DNA of 64,000 nucleotides, taken from Polaromonas sp. AET17H-212. Lineage in GTDB: Bacteria; Pseudomonadota; Gammaproteobacteria; Burkholderiales; Burkholderiaceae_C. A model generated the notes under the pieces. The model was not told where the DNA came from, ran no database searches, and was given only the letters and a program-made list of their open reading frames with translations. Shown piece after piece: positions 32,174 to 42,421 of this stretch (its first letter is position 1; each line of letters begins with the position of its first letter). The DNA is taken from assembly GCF_002379085.1 (NCBI RefSeq), contig NZ_NBZW01000001.1:310001-374000 (forward strand), written 5' to 3'. The translations under genes were made by a program, and so were the position numbers.

Positions 32174-33361
32174 CTAACTGTACTGCATCGCCGCCAGCGC
32201 GTTCGCCAGGTCGGCCTGCAGGTCGGCCACCGCCTCCAGCCCGATCGAAAACCGCACCAGGCCGCCCTGGAAGGGCCAGGGCGTGGTCCGTATCGCCGGC
32301 ACGTCATAAGGCACGCACAGGCTCATGGGGCCGGCCCAGCTGTAGCCGAGCCTGAACAGCTGCAGGCTGTCGCAGAAGCGGTCCACCTGGGCTTGCGGGT
32401 AGCCGGCCTTGAACACGATGCTCAGCAGGCAGGCTGCGGCTGTGCAGTCGCGTTGCCAGGTTGCATGGCCGGGCGAGCCGGCCAGCGCCGGGTGCAGCAC
32501 GGCTTCGATCTGCGGCTGTTGCTGCAGCCAGGCCGCCAGCGTGCGCGTGGCGCTGTCCTGCGCGGCGTAACGCAGGGTCATGCTGCCCAGCCCGCGCAGC
32601 ACCAGTTCGGCGTCGTTGCCGGCCACGCCGTAACCGACACGCATATGGCAGAAATGCACCAGGTGATGCAGCGCCTCGTCGCGCGTGACGACCGAGCCCA
32701 TCAGCACGTCGGCGCCGCCGCTCGGGTATTTGGTCAGGGCCTGTACGGAAATGTCGGCACCCAGCGCAAAGGCGTTGAAGGCAATGCCCGCGCCCCAAGT
32801 GTTGTCCAGCGCGGTCACGATGCCTTGCGGATGCACGTCGCGGTGCGCCTGGACAACCGCCACCAGCGCCGGCAGGTCGGGAAACTCCAGCGTGATCGAG
32901 CCCGGTGCCTCGAGCCAGACCAGGCGCGTTTTGCCGCTCAGTTTGGCGGCCAGGTCGGCGGGCTGCATGGGATCGTAATAACGGAAGCTGACCCCCCAGC
33001 CGGCAAGCTCATGCTGCGCAAAGGTTTTGTTGGGTCCGTAGGCGTTGTCGGGAATCAGCACCTCGTCACCGGCCCTGAGCAGCGCCATGTCGACCAGCGC
33101 CAGCGCCGCCAGGCCGCTGGGCACCAGCGTGCAGAACTGCCCGCCTTCCAGCGTGGCGATGCGTTCCTCGAGCGTGAAGGTGGTCGGCGTGCCGTGCAGG
33201 CCGTAGGTGTAGCCGGTCTTGTGTTTCCAGTCGCGCTGGCGCAAGGCCGCCACAGTTGGAAAGATGACCGTCGAGGACTTCTGGACGGCCGGATTGACAG
33301 CGTCAAAGCCGGCGGGCGGCTTGTAGGGGTGGTGGATCAGCTGGGTGGAAATATCGCTCAT
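32174..33361 (-). CDS. metC: cystathionine beta-lyase (PLP-dependent Cys/Met metabolism enzyme)
   Basis: 395 residues, Cys/Met-metabolism PLP enzyme (gamma family). The Schiff-base lysine is Lys211 in SVQALTKYPSGGADVLMG. Other motifs are YTYGLHGTPTTFTLEERIATLEGG (in pieces: YTYGLHGTPTT and LEERIATLEGG) and VTALDNTWGAG, where the Asp contacts the PLP nitrogen. The N-terminus STQLIHHPYKPPAGFDAVNP and STVIFPT are typical of the MetC subgroup, so cleavage of cystathionine to homocysteine, pyruvate and ammonia is the likely reaction. Other lyases of the family cannot be excluded. A 91-bp structured repeat lies 17 bp upstream. Confidence 0.88.
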   Translation of the reverse strand: MSDISTQLIHHPYKPPAGFDAVNPAVQKSSTVIFPTVAALRQRDWKHKTGYTYGLHGTPTTFTLEERIATLEGGQFCTLVPSGLAALALVDMALLRAGDEVLIPDNAYGPNKTFAQHELAGWGVSFRYYDPMQPADLAAKLSGKTRLVWLEAPGSITLEFPDLPALVAVVQAHRDVHPQGIVTALDNTWGAGIAFNAFALGADISVQALTKYPSGGADVLMGSVVTRDEALHHLVHFCHMRVGYGVAGNDAELVLRGLGSMTLRYAAQDSATRTLAAWLQQQPQIEAVLHPALAGSPGHATWQRDCTAAACLLSIVFKAGYPQAQVDRFCDSLQLFRLGYSWAGPMSLCVPYDVPAIRTTPWPFQGGLVRFSIGLEAVADLQADLANALAAMQYS

Positions 33362-33378
33362 GCGCCGATGTTAGCTGA

Positions 33379-33469
33379 GCCCCCACGGTCGCTCACTGCG
33401 TGTAGCTCCCTGCCCCCAAGGGGGCCGCTGCGCCTGCGGTCCGGCAAAGCCGGTCCCGCGGCCCCTGCT
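33379..33469 (+). repeat. about 90-bp structured intergenic repeat, copy A
   Basis: Begins GCCCCCACG and ends GCGGCCCCTGCT. It contains the hairpins CCCCC-aa-GGGGG and CCGGC-aaa-GCCGG and the invariant GCTGCGCCTGCGG. A second copy lies at 42326-42415 in the opposite orientation. It occupies most of the gap between metC and the phosphoribosyltransferase gene. Confidence 0.75.
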
Positions 33470-33511
33470 TGAAGGGAAAGGCCGCGATTCAGGCGTCAAT
33501 CCCCGGTGAGG

Positions 33512-34036
33512 CTATATCTTCCACTTTTCCATCAGTTGCGCGGGTCGCAACGCATCGTAGCCCTCGAAGGGCTGGTGAATCCACGGGTTGGTCGGCAGGA
33601 ACTCGACCGAGTAGTCCGGCTGGAAGGCGGACACGCCCTTGGTCCAGATCACCGCGCTGCGCAGCTCGCTGATCGGCTTGTAGTTGTTGCGCAGCTGGTG
33701 AATCACGGCGTTGAGGGTGTGGCCGGTGTCGGCCAGGTCGTCGACCAGCAGCACCTTGCCGGCGATCTCGCCCTTGGGTGTGGTGATGAAACGCGCGATG
33801 TCGAGGTTGCCCTGCACTGTGCCGGAGTCGGCGCGGTAGGAGCTGGTGGACATGATGGCCAGCGGCTTGTCGAAAATGCGCGAGAGGATGTCGCCGGGCC
33901 GCATGCCACCGCGCGCCAGGCACAGGATGGTGTCGAATTGCCAGTCGGACTGGTGGATCTTGATCGCCAGTTTTTCAATCAGGTTGTGGTACTCGTCATA
34001 ACTGACATAAAGGTGCTTGCCGTCTTCGGTCAACAT
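33512..34036 (-). CDS. phosphoribosyltransferase
   Basis: 174 residues, type I phosphoribosyltransferase. The PRPP-binding motif is KVLLVDDLADTGHTL (about 93-107). An early loop ILCLARGGMRPGDILS and a C-terminal hydrophobic tail WIHQPFEG follow the xanthine/guanine-hypoxanthine PRT pattern. It salvages a purine base to its nucleotide with PRPP. It lies 85 bp downstream of purA on the same strand, at the end of the long ndk-to-purA gene run, consistent with purine metabolism. Its Shine-Dalgarno AGGAG lies inside a dispersed 17-bp-core element. Confidence 0.9.
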   Translation of the reverse strand: MLTEDGKHLYVSYDEYHNLIEKLAIKIHQSDWQFDTILCLARGGMRPGDILSRIFDKPLAIMSTSSYRADSGTVQGNLDIARFITTPKGEIAGKVLLVDDLADTGHTLNAVIHQLRNNYKPISELRSAVIWTKGVSAFQPDYSVEFLPTNPWIHQPFEGYDALRPAQLMEKWKI

Positions 34037-34042
34037 GAAAAT

Positions 34043-34096
34043 GCTCCTGATTCAATAGCTGTTTGCGCCCGCCCCGACCGGGCTGGAGCACGATTT
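34043..34096 (+). repeat. dispersed 17-bp-core element, copy 12 (contains a Shine-Dalgarno site)
   Basis: Core at 34043-34059, GCTCCTGATTCAATAGC, followed by TGTTTGCGC, then CGGGCTGGAGCACGATTT. On the minus strand the core contains CAGGAGC, which is the ribosome-binding site of the phosphoribosyltransferase gene starting at 34036. Confidence 0.8.
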
Positions 34097-34121
34097 AACT
34101 GAAAACACTGCAGAAAAGCAA

Positions 34122-35507
<1,386 letters not shown>

Positions 35508-36722
35508 TCAGGCCGGCTTGTTGCCCAGCGGCTGGACCTGCCACTGGCCGGCCACGCTGGCCAGTTCGCGGTCACAGTCAAATTCATCAACTTCGTGTTC
35601 ATGGCCGGGCAACACGCAGGCCACGGTTTCACCACCGGCGCGCAGCGCGGCAATTGCGCCGCGCAGCCCGGCTTCTTCGCCCCAGGGGGCGCGGATGGCG
35701 GGACGCAAGGGTTTGGGTGTCAGCACGCTGACCAGTTCTTTCAGGTCCAGGCTGAAGCCGGCCGCCGGACGGTTGCGCCCGAACACGGCACCGACCTCGT
35801 CATAGCGGCCACCGCGCACCAGCTCGGCGCCCTGGGCGCCGTCGCGCTGGCCACGGCCATAAATCGCAAAACGGGTGCCGCTGTAGTAGGCATAACCACG
35901 CAGGTCCGCCAGGTCAAAACCGATGCTGACACCGTTCGCCAGGCTGCTGACATGGGTGGCCAGCCACTTCAGGTTCTGCAGCGCCTTGAGCGCTTCGGGC
36001 AAGGCCTTGAACGCTTTTTCGGCCTCCAGCAGTACCTTCTCGTCGCCATAGAACTGCAGCAGGGCGAGCAGTCCCTGGCGTGCCGCGGCAGGCAACTCGC
36101 CGTTGAGGCTGGCCGTCAGGCTGGCCAGCTCACTGGCGTCCTTGCTCGCCAGGGCGGCATGAATCCGGGCCAGCATGGTTGCACTCACCTTCGCACCTGC
36201 CAGCAGGCTGCTGACGATGCGCACATCGGCCATGTCCACCGACAGCTGCGTGACGCCGGCGGCGCTCAAGCCTTCCAGCGCCAGCAACTGGGCTTCGAGG
36301 TCGGCTTCCAGGCCGGCGTGACCGTAAATTTCAGCGCCGAACTGCAGCGGCTCGCGCGTGGCATGCGGGCGGTCGGCCCGGGTGTGCAGCACCGGGCCGC
36401 AGTAACACAGGCGGGCCACGCCCTGCCGGTTGAGCAGGTGGGCGTCGATGCGGGCCACCTGCGGTGTGGTGTCGGCGCGCAGGCCCAGGGTGCGGCCCGA
36501 GAGCTGGTCCACCAGCTTGAAGGTCTGCAGGTCCAGCGCCTCACCGGTGCCGGTCAGCAGGGATTCGAGGTGCTCGAGCAGCGGCGGCATGACCAGCTCG
36601 TAGCCGTAGCTGCGCGCCGTGTCGAGAAACAGGCGACGCAGCTCTTCGATGTGACGCGCCTCGGAGGGCAGGACATCGGCAATTTGATCCGGCAATTGCC
36701 ATGATGACGACCAGGCGGGCAT
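35508..36722 (-). CDS. hisZ: ATP phosphoribosyltransferase regulatory subunit HisZ
   Basis: 404 residues. HisZ is a catalytically inactive histidyl-tRNA-synthetase-like protein that pairs with the short form HisG to make the first enzyme of histidine synthesis and to sense histidine. Seen: [20 protein letters not shown], the class II motif-2-like [17 protein letters not shown] and the C-terminal [20 protein letters not shown]. The anticodon-binding domain of HisS is absent, as expected. Start at 36722 ([12 protein letters not shown]). A stem-loop with T-run lies just upstream. hisG is not in this window. Confidence 0.94.
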   Translation of the reverse strand: MPAWSSSWQLPDQIADVLPSEARHIEELRRLFLDTARSYGYELVMPPLLEHLESLLTGTGEALDLQTFKLVDQLSGRTLGLRADTTPQVARIDAHLLNRQGVARLCYCGPVLHTRADRPHATREPLQFGAEIYGHAGLEADLEAQLLALEGLSAAGVTQLSVDMADVRIVSSLLAGAKVSATMLARIHAALASKDASELASLTASLNGELPAAARQGLLALLQFYGDEKVLLEAEKAFKALPEALKALQNLKWLATHVSSLANGVSIGFDLADLRGYAYYSGTRFAIYGRGQRDGAQGAELVRGGRYDEVGAVFGRNRPAAGFSLDLKELVSVLTPKPLRPAIRAPWGEEAGLRGAIAALRAGGETVACVLPGHEHEVDEFDCDRELASVAGQWQVQPLGNKPA

Positions 36723-36742
36723 GTATTTTTCGTGGGCTGTTA

Positions 36743-36776
36743 AAAACAGGATTTTACCGGGCTTGCGGCCTGTTTT
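36743..36776 (-). terminator. stem-loop between DUF2065 gene and hisZ
   Basis: Arms AAAACAGG (36743-36750) and CCTGTTTT (36769-36776) with an 18-nt loop. On the minus strand the second arm ends in a T-run (CCTGTTTTTA), as in a partial terminator that could reduce read-through from hflKC into hisZ-purA. Confidence 0.45.
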
Positions 36777-36849
36777 CGGCCCGCGCCGGCACACAGATGC
36801 CCGGCGGACGCAAATACAGGCGCCAGACCGCCGCGTCAGCGGCTGGCGA

Positions 36850-37038
36850 TCAGAGCAGAAAGGCCATCCACACCAGGCCGGCAACGATGCTGCCCAGCCC
36901 GAAAAAGCGGATCTGGCCGTCCGTGAGCTTGAGGATCTTCTCGAACATGCCGCGCCAGCCGCGCGGCGAGAAAAACGGCAGCAGCCCCTCGATCACCAGC
37001 ATCAAGGCCAGTGCCTGCCAGATCGTGCTGCCGTCCAA
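36850..37038 (-). CDS. DUF2065 small membrane protein
   Basis: 62 residues with two membrane helices ([17 protein letters not shown] and [17 protein letters not shown]). It has the DUF2065 hallmark '[21 protein letters not shown]' (shown in part: [15 protein letters not shown]). A TTG start at 37038 is the only candidate after the hflC stop, which is in the same frame 9 bp earlier. DUF2065 genes follow hflC in most Betaproteobacteria, so the protein may work with the HflKC-FtsH complex; this is inference from neighbourhood. Confidence 0.85.
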   Translation of the reverse strand: MDGSTIWQALALMLVIEGLLPFFSPRGWRGMFEKILKLTDGQIRFFGLGSIVAGLVWMAFLL

Positions 37039-37047
37039 GAGGGGCCG

Positions 37048-37950
37048 TTACTTTTTGCCGGCCGGAGCCGTACCGCTGCCTGAGCTGCGCATGGCCTTGA
37101 AGAAGTCGGACGAAGGATCGATCACCATCACGTCGCCCTTTTTGTCGAAGCTGGCCTTGTAGGCGTCCAGGCTGCGGTAGAACTGGGCAAACTGCGGGTC
37201 CCGGCCAAAGGCATCGCTGTAGGCGGCGGCGGCCTGCGCATCGCCCTCCCCCTTGATTTTCTGCGCTTCGCGGTAGGCATTGGCGATGGTGACCTCGCGC
37301 TGGCGGTCGGCATCGGCGCGGATTTTTTCGCCCTCCGCAGCACCGGTGGAGCGCAACTCGTTGGCGACCCGCTTGCGCTCGGCCTCCATGCGGCGGTAAA
37401 CCGACTCGGTGATGGCCTCCACGTAGTCGACACGCGTGATGCGCACGTCGATCACGTCAATACCCCAGGGCTTGGCGCCGCGCACGACTTCCAGCACCTC
37501 GGTCTTCACGTCGGCCATCAGGGCTTCACGCTTGAGCGACAGCAGGTCCTTGACGGTGCGCTTGTTGATGGCTTCCTGGAAGGCATTGCGCACCACCCGG
37601 TTCAGCTGGTTGGCACCGGCACGCTCGTCCAGCCCCACATTGCGGATGTATTCCGAGGGCTGGGTGATGCGCCATTTGACATACCAGTCGATCACCACGC
37701 GCTGCTTCTCGGCAGTCAGCATCGGTTCGGCATCGGTGCTGTCCAGGGTCAGCAGCCGCCGGTCGATGTACGAGACGTTCTGGAAAGGCGGCGGCAATTT
37801 GAAATTCAGGCCGGGCTCGAGGATGACTTCCTTGATCTGGCCCAGTGCGTACACCACGCCGAACTGCCGCTGGTCAACCACAAACAACATGGAACTGAGC
37901 AATGCCAGCGCCACCAGCATCGAAGAAGCAATAAATCCAACTCTATTCAC
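37048..37950 (-). CDS. hflC: FtsH protease modulator HflC
   Basis: 300 residues (GTG start). SPFH/prohibitin-domain protein with one N-terminal membrane anchor (FIASSMLVALALLSSMLFVV) and the motif VDQRQFGVVYALGQI. HflC forms with HflK a large cage around hexameric FtsH in the inner membrane and tunes its proteolysis. The helical coiled-coil stretch (about 185-255: ERKRVANELRSTGAAEGEKI) is typical. A 10-bp gap separates it from hflK, so they are co-translated. Confidence 0.96.
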   Translation of the reverse strand: MNRVGFIASSMLVALALLSSMLFVVDQRQFGVVYALGQIKEVILEPGLNFKLPPPFQNVSYIDRRLLTLDSTDAEPMLTAEKQRVVIDWYVKWRITQPSEYIRNVGLDERAGANQLNRVVRNAFQEAINKRTVKDLLSLKREALMADVKTEVLEVVRGAKPWGIDVIDVRITRVDYVEAITESVYRRMEAERKRVANELRSTGAAEGEKIRADADRQREVTIANAYREAQKIKGEGDAQAAAAYSDAFGRDPQFAQFYRSLDAYKASFDKKGDVMVIDPSSDFFKAMRSSGSGTAPAGKK

Positions 37951-37959
37951 GGCAGTTCC

Positions 37960-39375
37960 TTAGCGTGTTTCGCGGTCGCGGGTGCGTGAGGTGTCACGGG
38001 CCCGCGTATCAAGGGTCGAGGTGGGCGGCGCGACCGGTGGCAAGGCCGCCGATCCGGCTGGCTCGGCGGTGCTGGTCTTGGCGGCCGTGGTGGCCTGCAT
38101 CAGCTTGTCGAGCGGCAGGTACAGCAGGTTGGATCCCTGGCGCGACTCCACCAGCACCTTGGTCACGTTGCTGTAAACCTGTTGCATGGCGTCGGTGTAC
38201 ATGCGGTCGCGCGTCACCTGGGGCGCCTTCTGGTACTCCGCCAGCACGGAGCGGAAGCGCTGCGCATCACCCTGGGCCTGTGCCACCACCCTGGCCTTGT
38301 AGGCTTCCGACTCTTCCTTGAGGCGCGATGCCGAACCGACCGCGCGCGGAATCACGTCGTTGGCGTAGGCCTGGGCTTCGTTCTTCGCGCGTTCGCGCTC
38401 CTGCCCGGCCTTGAGCACGTCGTCAAACGAGGCCTGCACCTGCTCGGGCGGACGTACACCGCTTTGCTGCAAATTGATGCCGACCACTTCCACGCCGACC
38501 TTGTAGCGGTCCAGGATGGTCTGCATCAGGGTGCGCACGCGCGGAGCGATCTGGTCGCGCTCCTCGGCCAGCGCCGAGTCCATTTTCATCTTGCCGACCA
38601 CCTCGCGCACCGCGGTTTCAGCCGCCTGCACCACGGTGGCGGCCGGATCCCGCGTCTCGAAAAGGTAGGCGCGCGCGTCGTTCAGGCGGTACTGGACCGC
38701 AAACTTGATCTCGACGATGTTCTCGTCTTCCGTGAGCATGGCCGACTCACGCAGGCCGGTGGCCTTGATGATGGTGTCGCGGCCCACGTCGACGGAGCGG
38801 ATCTGGGACGCCACGACGATTTCATGGCGCTGCACCGGGTAAGGCAGGCGCCAGTTGAAACCGGCACCCACGGTCGAGTTGTACTTGCCGAACTGGGTGA
38901 TGACGGCCTGCTGGCCCTCCTGCACGATGAAGAAGCCGGTACCCAGCCAGATCAGCACGGCCACGCCGGCAATCAGGCCGACACCGATGCCCGCACTTTT
39001 CATATCGGGCTGGAACCCGCCGGGGCCGCCACTGCCGCCCCCGCCCAGCCCGCCGGGCCCGCGGCCCCGCTGCCCGGCATTTTTGGCGCCGCCAAAAAGA
39101 CCGCCCAGCTTGCGGTTGAAGTCACGCCACAACTCGTCGAGGTCGGGTGGTCCCTGGTTGGGTCCCTGACCCTGACCCTGCGGCCGGTTCGGCGCTGGTG
39201 GCCGCACCGGCGGCACCTCATCGCGGCCGGACTCGGGTTTGGACTCGTCGGGCGGGGTCTTGTTGTCGTCGTCGCGGCCCCAGCGCGGATCGTTCAAATT
39301 GAACATTCCTCGGGCGCGATGCCTCAGCCTTCCCGGCAGGGTCGTCAGCGTCTGTAACACAGGGTTCAGGTTCAT
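37960..39375 (-). CDS. hflK: FtsH protease modulator HflK
   Basis: 471 residues, longer than E. coli HflK (419). A proline/glycine-rich cytoplasmic N-terminus (about 25-120, including GRGPGGLGGGGSGGPGG) is followed by a single membrane helix (GVGLIAGVAVLIWLGTGFFI) and the SPFH domain (VQEGQQAVITQFGKYNST). A coiled-coil helix (ERERAKNEAQAYANDVIP) and a disordered C-terminus follow. It partners HflC around FtsH. The start is preceded by the hflX stop 43 bp away. Confidence 0.96.
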   Translation of the reverse strand: MNLNPVLQTLTTLPGRLRHRARGMFNLNDPRWGRDDDNKTPPDESKPESGRDEVPPVRPPAPNRPQGQGQGPNQGPPDLDELWRDFNRKLGGLFGGAKNAGQRGRGPGGLGGGGSGGPGGFQPDMKSAGIGVGLIAGVAVLIWLGTGFFIVQEGQQAVITQFGKYNSTVGAGFNWRLPYPVQRHEIVVASQIRSVDVGRDTIIKATGLRESAMLTEDENIVEIKFAVQYRLNDARAYLFETRDPAATVVQAAETAVREVVGKMKMDSALAEERDQIAPRVRTLMQTILDRYKVGVEVVGINLQQSGVRPPEQVQASFDDVLKAGQERERAKNEAQAYANDVIPRAVGSASRLKEESEAYKARVVAQAQGDAQRFRSVLAEYQKAPQVTRDRMYTDAMQQVYSNVTKVLVESRQGSNLLYLPLDKLMQATTAAKTSTAEPAGSAALPPVAPPTSTLDTRARDTSRTRDRETR

Positions 39376-39418
39376 GAAATCGAGCTCACTTTTTTTATGA
39401 TTCCCACATTGTGCCTAA

Positions 39419-40600
39419 TCAGGCCACGGCCTCATCGATTGGGGGGCTATCTTCGACGGGCGCCTGCGAGGCATGGCGGGCCAGCAGCTCGCGCAACAGG
39501 GGCAGGCCCTCGCCGGTCTGTGCGCTGACAAAAACCCGGTCCACACGCCGGCCCGTGTCCGAAAAGGCATCCTTGACCTCGAAACTGTCACTTAGCTGCA
39601 GCGGCCGGCGCGCTTTTTCAAGGGCGTCGAGCTTGTTGAAGACCAGAATCTGCGGCACGTCGGCCGCGCCGATCTCGGCCAGCACGCGTTGCACCTGCTC
39701 GATCTGCTCGAGATGGTCCGGGTTCGCGCCATCGACCACATGCAGCAGCAAATCGGCATCCGCCGCCTCCTGCAGGGTGGCGGCAAACGCATCCACCAGG
39801 CCATGCGGCAGGTCGCGGATGAAGCCGACCGTGTCCGACAGCGACACGGAGCGCGCAGCGTCGCCAAGGTACAGCTGCCGGGTCGTGGTGTCCAGCGTCG
39901 CAAACAGCTGATTGGCCGCGTAGGCGCGCGCCTTGACCAGGGCGTTGAACAGCGTCGTCTTGCCGGCATTGGTGTAGCCGACCAGGGAAATCGTGAAGGA
40001 GTTGCGCCGCTCACGCTGGCGCCGCTGGGTCTGGCGCTGCTTCTTGACCTTGGTCAGGCGTTCCTTGGTGCGCTTGATGGACTCGCCGATCATGCGTTTG
40101 TCGAGTTCGATCTGTTTCTCGCCTGGACCGCCGCGAACACCGGCGCCGCCAGTCTGCCGCTCCAGATGGGACCAACGCCTGACCAGACGCGTCGACAGGT
40201 ACTGCAGGCGCGCCAGTTCGACCTGCAGCTTGCCTTCATGGCTGCGCGCGCGCTGGGCAAAAATCTCGAGAATCAGCAGGGTGCGGTCGTTGACCGGCAG
40301 GCCGAGCACCCGCTCCAGATTGCGTTGCTGGGCCGGGCTCAGGGACTGGTCAAACAGGATTTCGCTGGCGCCGGTCTCCAGCGCAAGCATCTTGATCTCG
40401 TCGGCCTTGCCGCTGCCAATGAACAGCGCGGCATCCGGCGCCCTGCGCTTGCAGACCACACGGGCAACCGGCTGCAGGCCGGCCGTCTGGGCCAGCAGGC
40501 CCAGCTCTTCCAGGCCGGCATCAAAATTGGGGAGGCCCAGATCGACCCCGACCAGAATGGCCAGCGGCGCCGACGCCGGGGTGAGGTCCTGGGAACTCAG
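39419..40600 (-). CDS. hflX: ribosome-associated GTPase HflX
   Basis: HflX splits stalled ribosomes, mainly under heat stress. The GTPase domain has G1 GYTNAGKTT (about 208-216), G3 [10 protein letters not shown] and G4 FNKLD. The N-terminal HflX domain starts AILVGVDLG and includes the GSGKADEI and PGEKQIELD motifs. The usual N-terminus extends in frame to codon 40600, where the only available initiator is CTG, overlapping the hfq stop (CTGA). The first ATG/GTG/TTG-type start would be GTG at 40459, which loses about 47 conserved residues. I annotate the CTG start (393 residues), with the GTG as alternative. Confidence 0.85.
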   Translation of the reverse strand: MSSQDLTPASAPLAILVGVDLGLPNFDAGLEELGLLAQTAGLQPVARVVCKRRAPDAALFIGSGKADEIKMLALETGASEILFDQSLSPAQQRNLERVLGLPVNDRTLLILEIFAQRARSHEGKLQVELARLQYLSTRLVRRWSHLERQTGGAGVRGGPGEKQIELDKRMIGESIKRTKERLTKVKKQRQTQRRQRERRNSFTISLVGYTNAGKTTLFNALVKARAYAANQLFATLDTTTRQLYLGDAARSVSLSDTVGFIRDLPHGLVDAFAATLQEAADADLLLHVVDGANPDHLEQIEQVQRVLAEIGAADVPQILVFNKLDALEKARRPLQLSDSFEVKDAFSDTGRRVDRVFVSAQTGEGLPLLRELLARHASQAPVEDSPPIDEAVA

Positions 40601-40848
40601 CTGGCTGGGCTTTCTTGGGATTCCGATGCAGCGAAGGTGACTGCACGGCCAGGAACAATGGTCGAAATGGCGTGTTTGTAGACCATCTGGGTGACGGTGT
40701 TGCGCAGCAGGACCACATACTGATCGAAAGATTCGATCTGACCCTGAAGCTTGATGCCGTTGACGAGGTAAATCGACACCGGCACATGCTCACGGCGCAA
40801 AGTATTGAGGAAAGGGTCCTGCAAAAGCTGACCTTTGTTATTGCTCAC
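40597..40848 (-). CDS. hfq: RNA chaperone Hfq
   Basis: 83 residues with a GTG start at 40848. Sm-like hexameric RNA chaperone pairing small RNAs with mRNAs. The Sm1 motif is [20 protein letters not shown] and Sm2 is [10 protein letters not shown], the near-universal Hfq signature; the N-terminal [15 protein letters not shown] is also standard. The C-terminal tail is short ([11 protein letters not shown]). It sits between der and hflX, a conserved order. Its stop overlaps the presumed CTG start of hflX. Confidence 0.97.
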   Translation of the reverse strand: MSNNKGQLLQDPFLNTLRREHVPVSIYLVNGIKLQGQIESFDQYVVLLRNTVTQMVYKHAISTIVPGRAVTFAASESQESPAS

Positions 40849-40916
40849 GATATTTTCCGTGTTCAAGAGTTGATAGGACTTCACCTTACCACAGCCGCCT
40901 GGCCATGCATGTAGTC

Positions 40917-42260
40917 CTAGGCGGAATCTTTGTCCGCATAGGGGTTGCTGGACGATTTCATCTGGATGCGCAGCGGCGTGCCCACCAGATCGAACTCCTT
41001 GCGGAAGCGCCCTTCCAGAAAGCGCTTGTAGGCGTCGGTGACGTGTTCCAGCGAATTGCCGTGAACAATGATGATGGGCGGGTTCATGCCGCCCTGGTGC
41101 GCATAACGCAGCTTGGGACGGAACATGCCGGCCCGCTGCGGGCTCTGGAACTGAACCGCCTCGAGCAGCAGGCGGGTCAGCACCGGGGTCGACATCTTGC
41201 GGTTGGCCGAGGCATGGGCCTGGACAATCGATTTCCAGACCGGGCCCAGGCCCTGGCGCTTGATCGCCGAAATATTGTGGATGGTGGCAAACTTCAGGAA
41301 GGACAGCCGCGTTTCGATGGACCGCTGCAGGATTTCCTTCTGGTAGGCGTCCACCGCATCCCATTTGTTGACGGCCAGCACCACCGCGCGCCCGCTCTCC
41401 AGGATGTAGCCGGCAATGTGGGCGTCCTGGTCGGTCACGCCCTGGGTCGCGTCCAGCAGCAGCAGCACCACATTGGCGCTTTCGATGGCCTGCAGGGTCT
41501 TGACCACCGAGAACTTTTCAATCGCCTCGAACACCTTGCCCTTGCGGCGCAAACCGGCGGTGTCGATCAGCTCGAATTTCTGCCCACCGCGCTCGAAGGG
41601 CACGGAAATGGCATCGCGCGTGGTGCCGGGCTGGTCAAACGCCACCAGGCGCTCCTCGCCCAGCCAGGTATTGATCAGCGTCGATTTACCCACATTGGGT
41701 CGGCCCGCCACCGCCAGCTTGATCACCGTCGGGTCGCTGGGCTCGCCCTCCTCGTCCGGATCCGGCAGGTTCAGCGGCTGCAGCGCCATCTCGACCAGCG
41801 TGCGCATGCCCTGCCCGTGCGAGGCAGACACCGGCAGGACCTCGCCCAGACCGAGCTCGAAAAACTCGGACAGCTGCACGCCCTCGGTCATGCCCTCGGC
41901 CTTGTTGGCGGTCAACACCGTCGGCTTGCCCAGCTTGCGCAGGTATTTGGCGATCTCGTGGTCCTGGGCATTGACCCCGGCACGCGCATCGACCACAAAC
42001 ACCACAACGTCGGCCTCAGCCACCGCCTGCCGGGTCTGTTTGGCCATTTCCTTGTAGATGCCATCGACGGCTTTGGGCTCGAAGCCGCCGGTGTCGATGA
42101 CGATGAACTCCTGTGCGCCCAAATGGCCGTTGCCGTAGTGGCGGTCCCGCGTCAGGCCGGCATAGTCGGCCACGATCGCGTCACGCGACTTGGTCAGGCG
42201 GTTGAAGATCGTCGATTTGCCCACATTGGGGCGACCGACCAGGGCGATAACAGGTTTCAC
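40917..42260 (-). CDS. der: ribosome biogenesis GTPase Der (EngA)
   Basis: 447 residues (GTG start). It has the unique tandem GTPase arrangement. The first domain has [12 protein letters not shown] (about 10-21), DTGGFE and NKAE; the second has [12 protein letters not shown] (about 187-198), DTAGLRR and NKWD. The C-terminal KH-like domain (about 360-447) follows. Der is essential for 50S subunit maturation. It lies between bamB and hfq; the bamB-der order is conserved in proteobacteria. The gap to bamB is 161 bp and holds a structured repeat. Confidence 0.98.
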   Translation of the reverse strand: MKPVIALVGRPNVGKSTIFNRLTKSRDAIVADYAGLTRDRHYGNGHLGAQEFIVIDTGGFEPKAVDGIYKEMAKQTRQAVAEADVVVFVVDARAGVNAQDHEIAKYLRKLGKPTVLTANKAEGMTEGVQLSEFFELGLGEVLPVSASHGQGMRTLVEMALQPLNLPDPDEEGEPSDPTVIKLAVAGRPNVGKSTLINTWLGEERLVAFDQPGTTRDAISVPFERGGQKFELIDTAGLRRKGKVFEAIEKFSVVKTLQAIESANVVLLLLDATQGVTDQDAHIAGYILESGRAVVLAVNKWDAVDAYQKEILQRSIETRLSFLKFATIHNISAIKRQGLGPVWKSIVQAHASANRKMSTPVLTRLLLEAVQFQSPQRAGMFRPKLRYAHQGGMNPPIIIVHGNSLEHVTDAYKRFLEGRFRKEFDLVGTPLRIQMKSSSNPYADKDSA

Positions 42261-42325
42261 GAGATGACGATCAAAAGGGGCAGCGAACGAAGCGATGCGA
42301 GGAGCGTGGGGGCGCCCTCTTTACC

Positions 42326-42415
42326 AGCAGGGGCCGCGGATCTGGCTCTGCCAGTCCGCAGGCGCAGCGCCCCCCCGGGGGGCAGCGCAGTACACGAAGT
42401 GACAAGCGTGGGGGC
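42326..42415 (-). repeat. about 90-bp structured intergenic repeat, copy B
   Basis: On the minus strand it begins GCCCCCACG 6 bp after the bamB stop and ends GCGGCCCCTGCT. Compared with copy A, one hairpin reads CTGGC-aga-GCCAG instead of CCGGC-aaa-GCCGG, a compensatory change that keeps pairing. The invariant GCTGCGCCTGCGG is present. Confidence 0.75.
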
Positions 42416-42421
42416 CAACAT

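Noticed and set aside
40521-40793. Alternative frame overlapping hfq and hflX as an upstream start for hflX
   Set aside because: It is in a different phase from hflX and stops soon after the hfq end; it cannot supply the HflX N-terminus.
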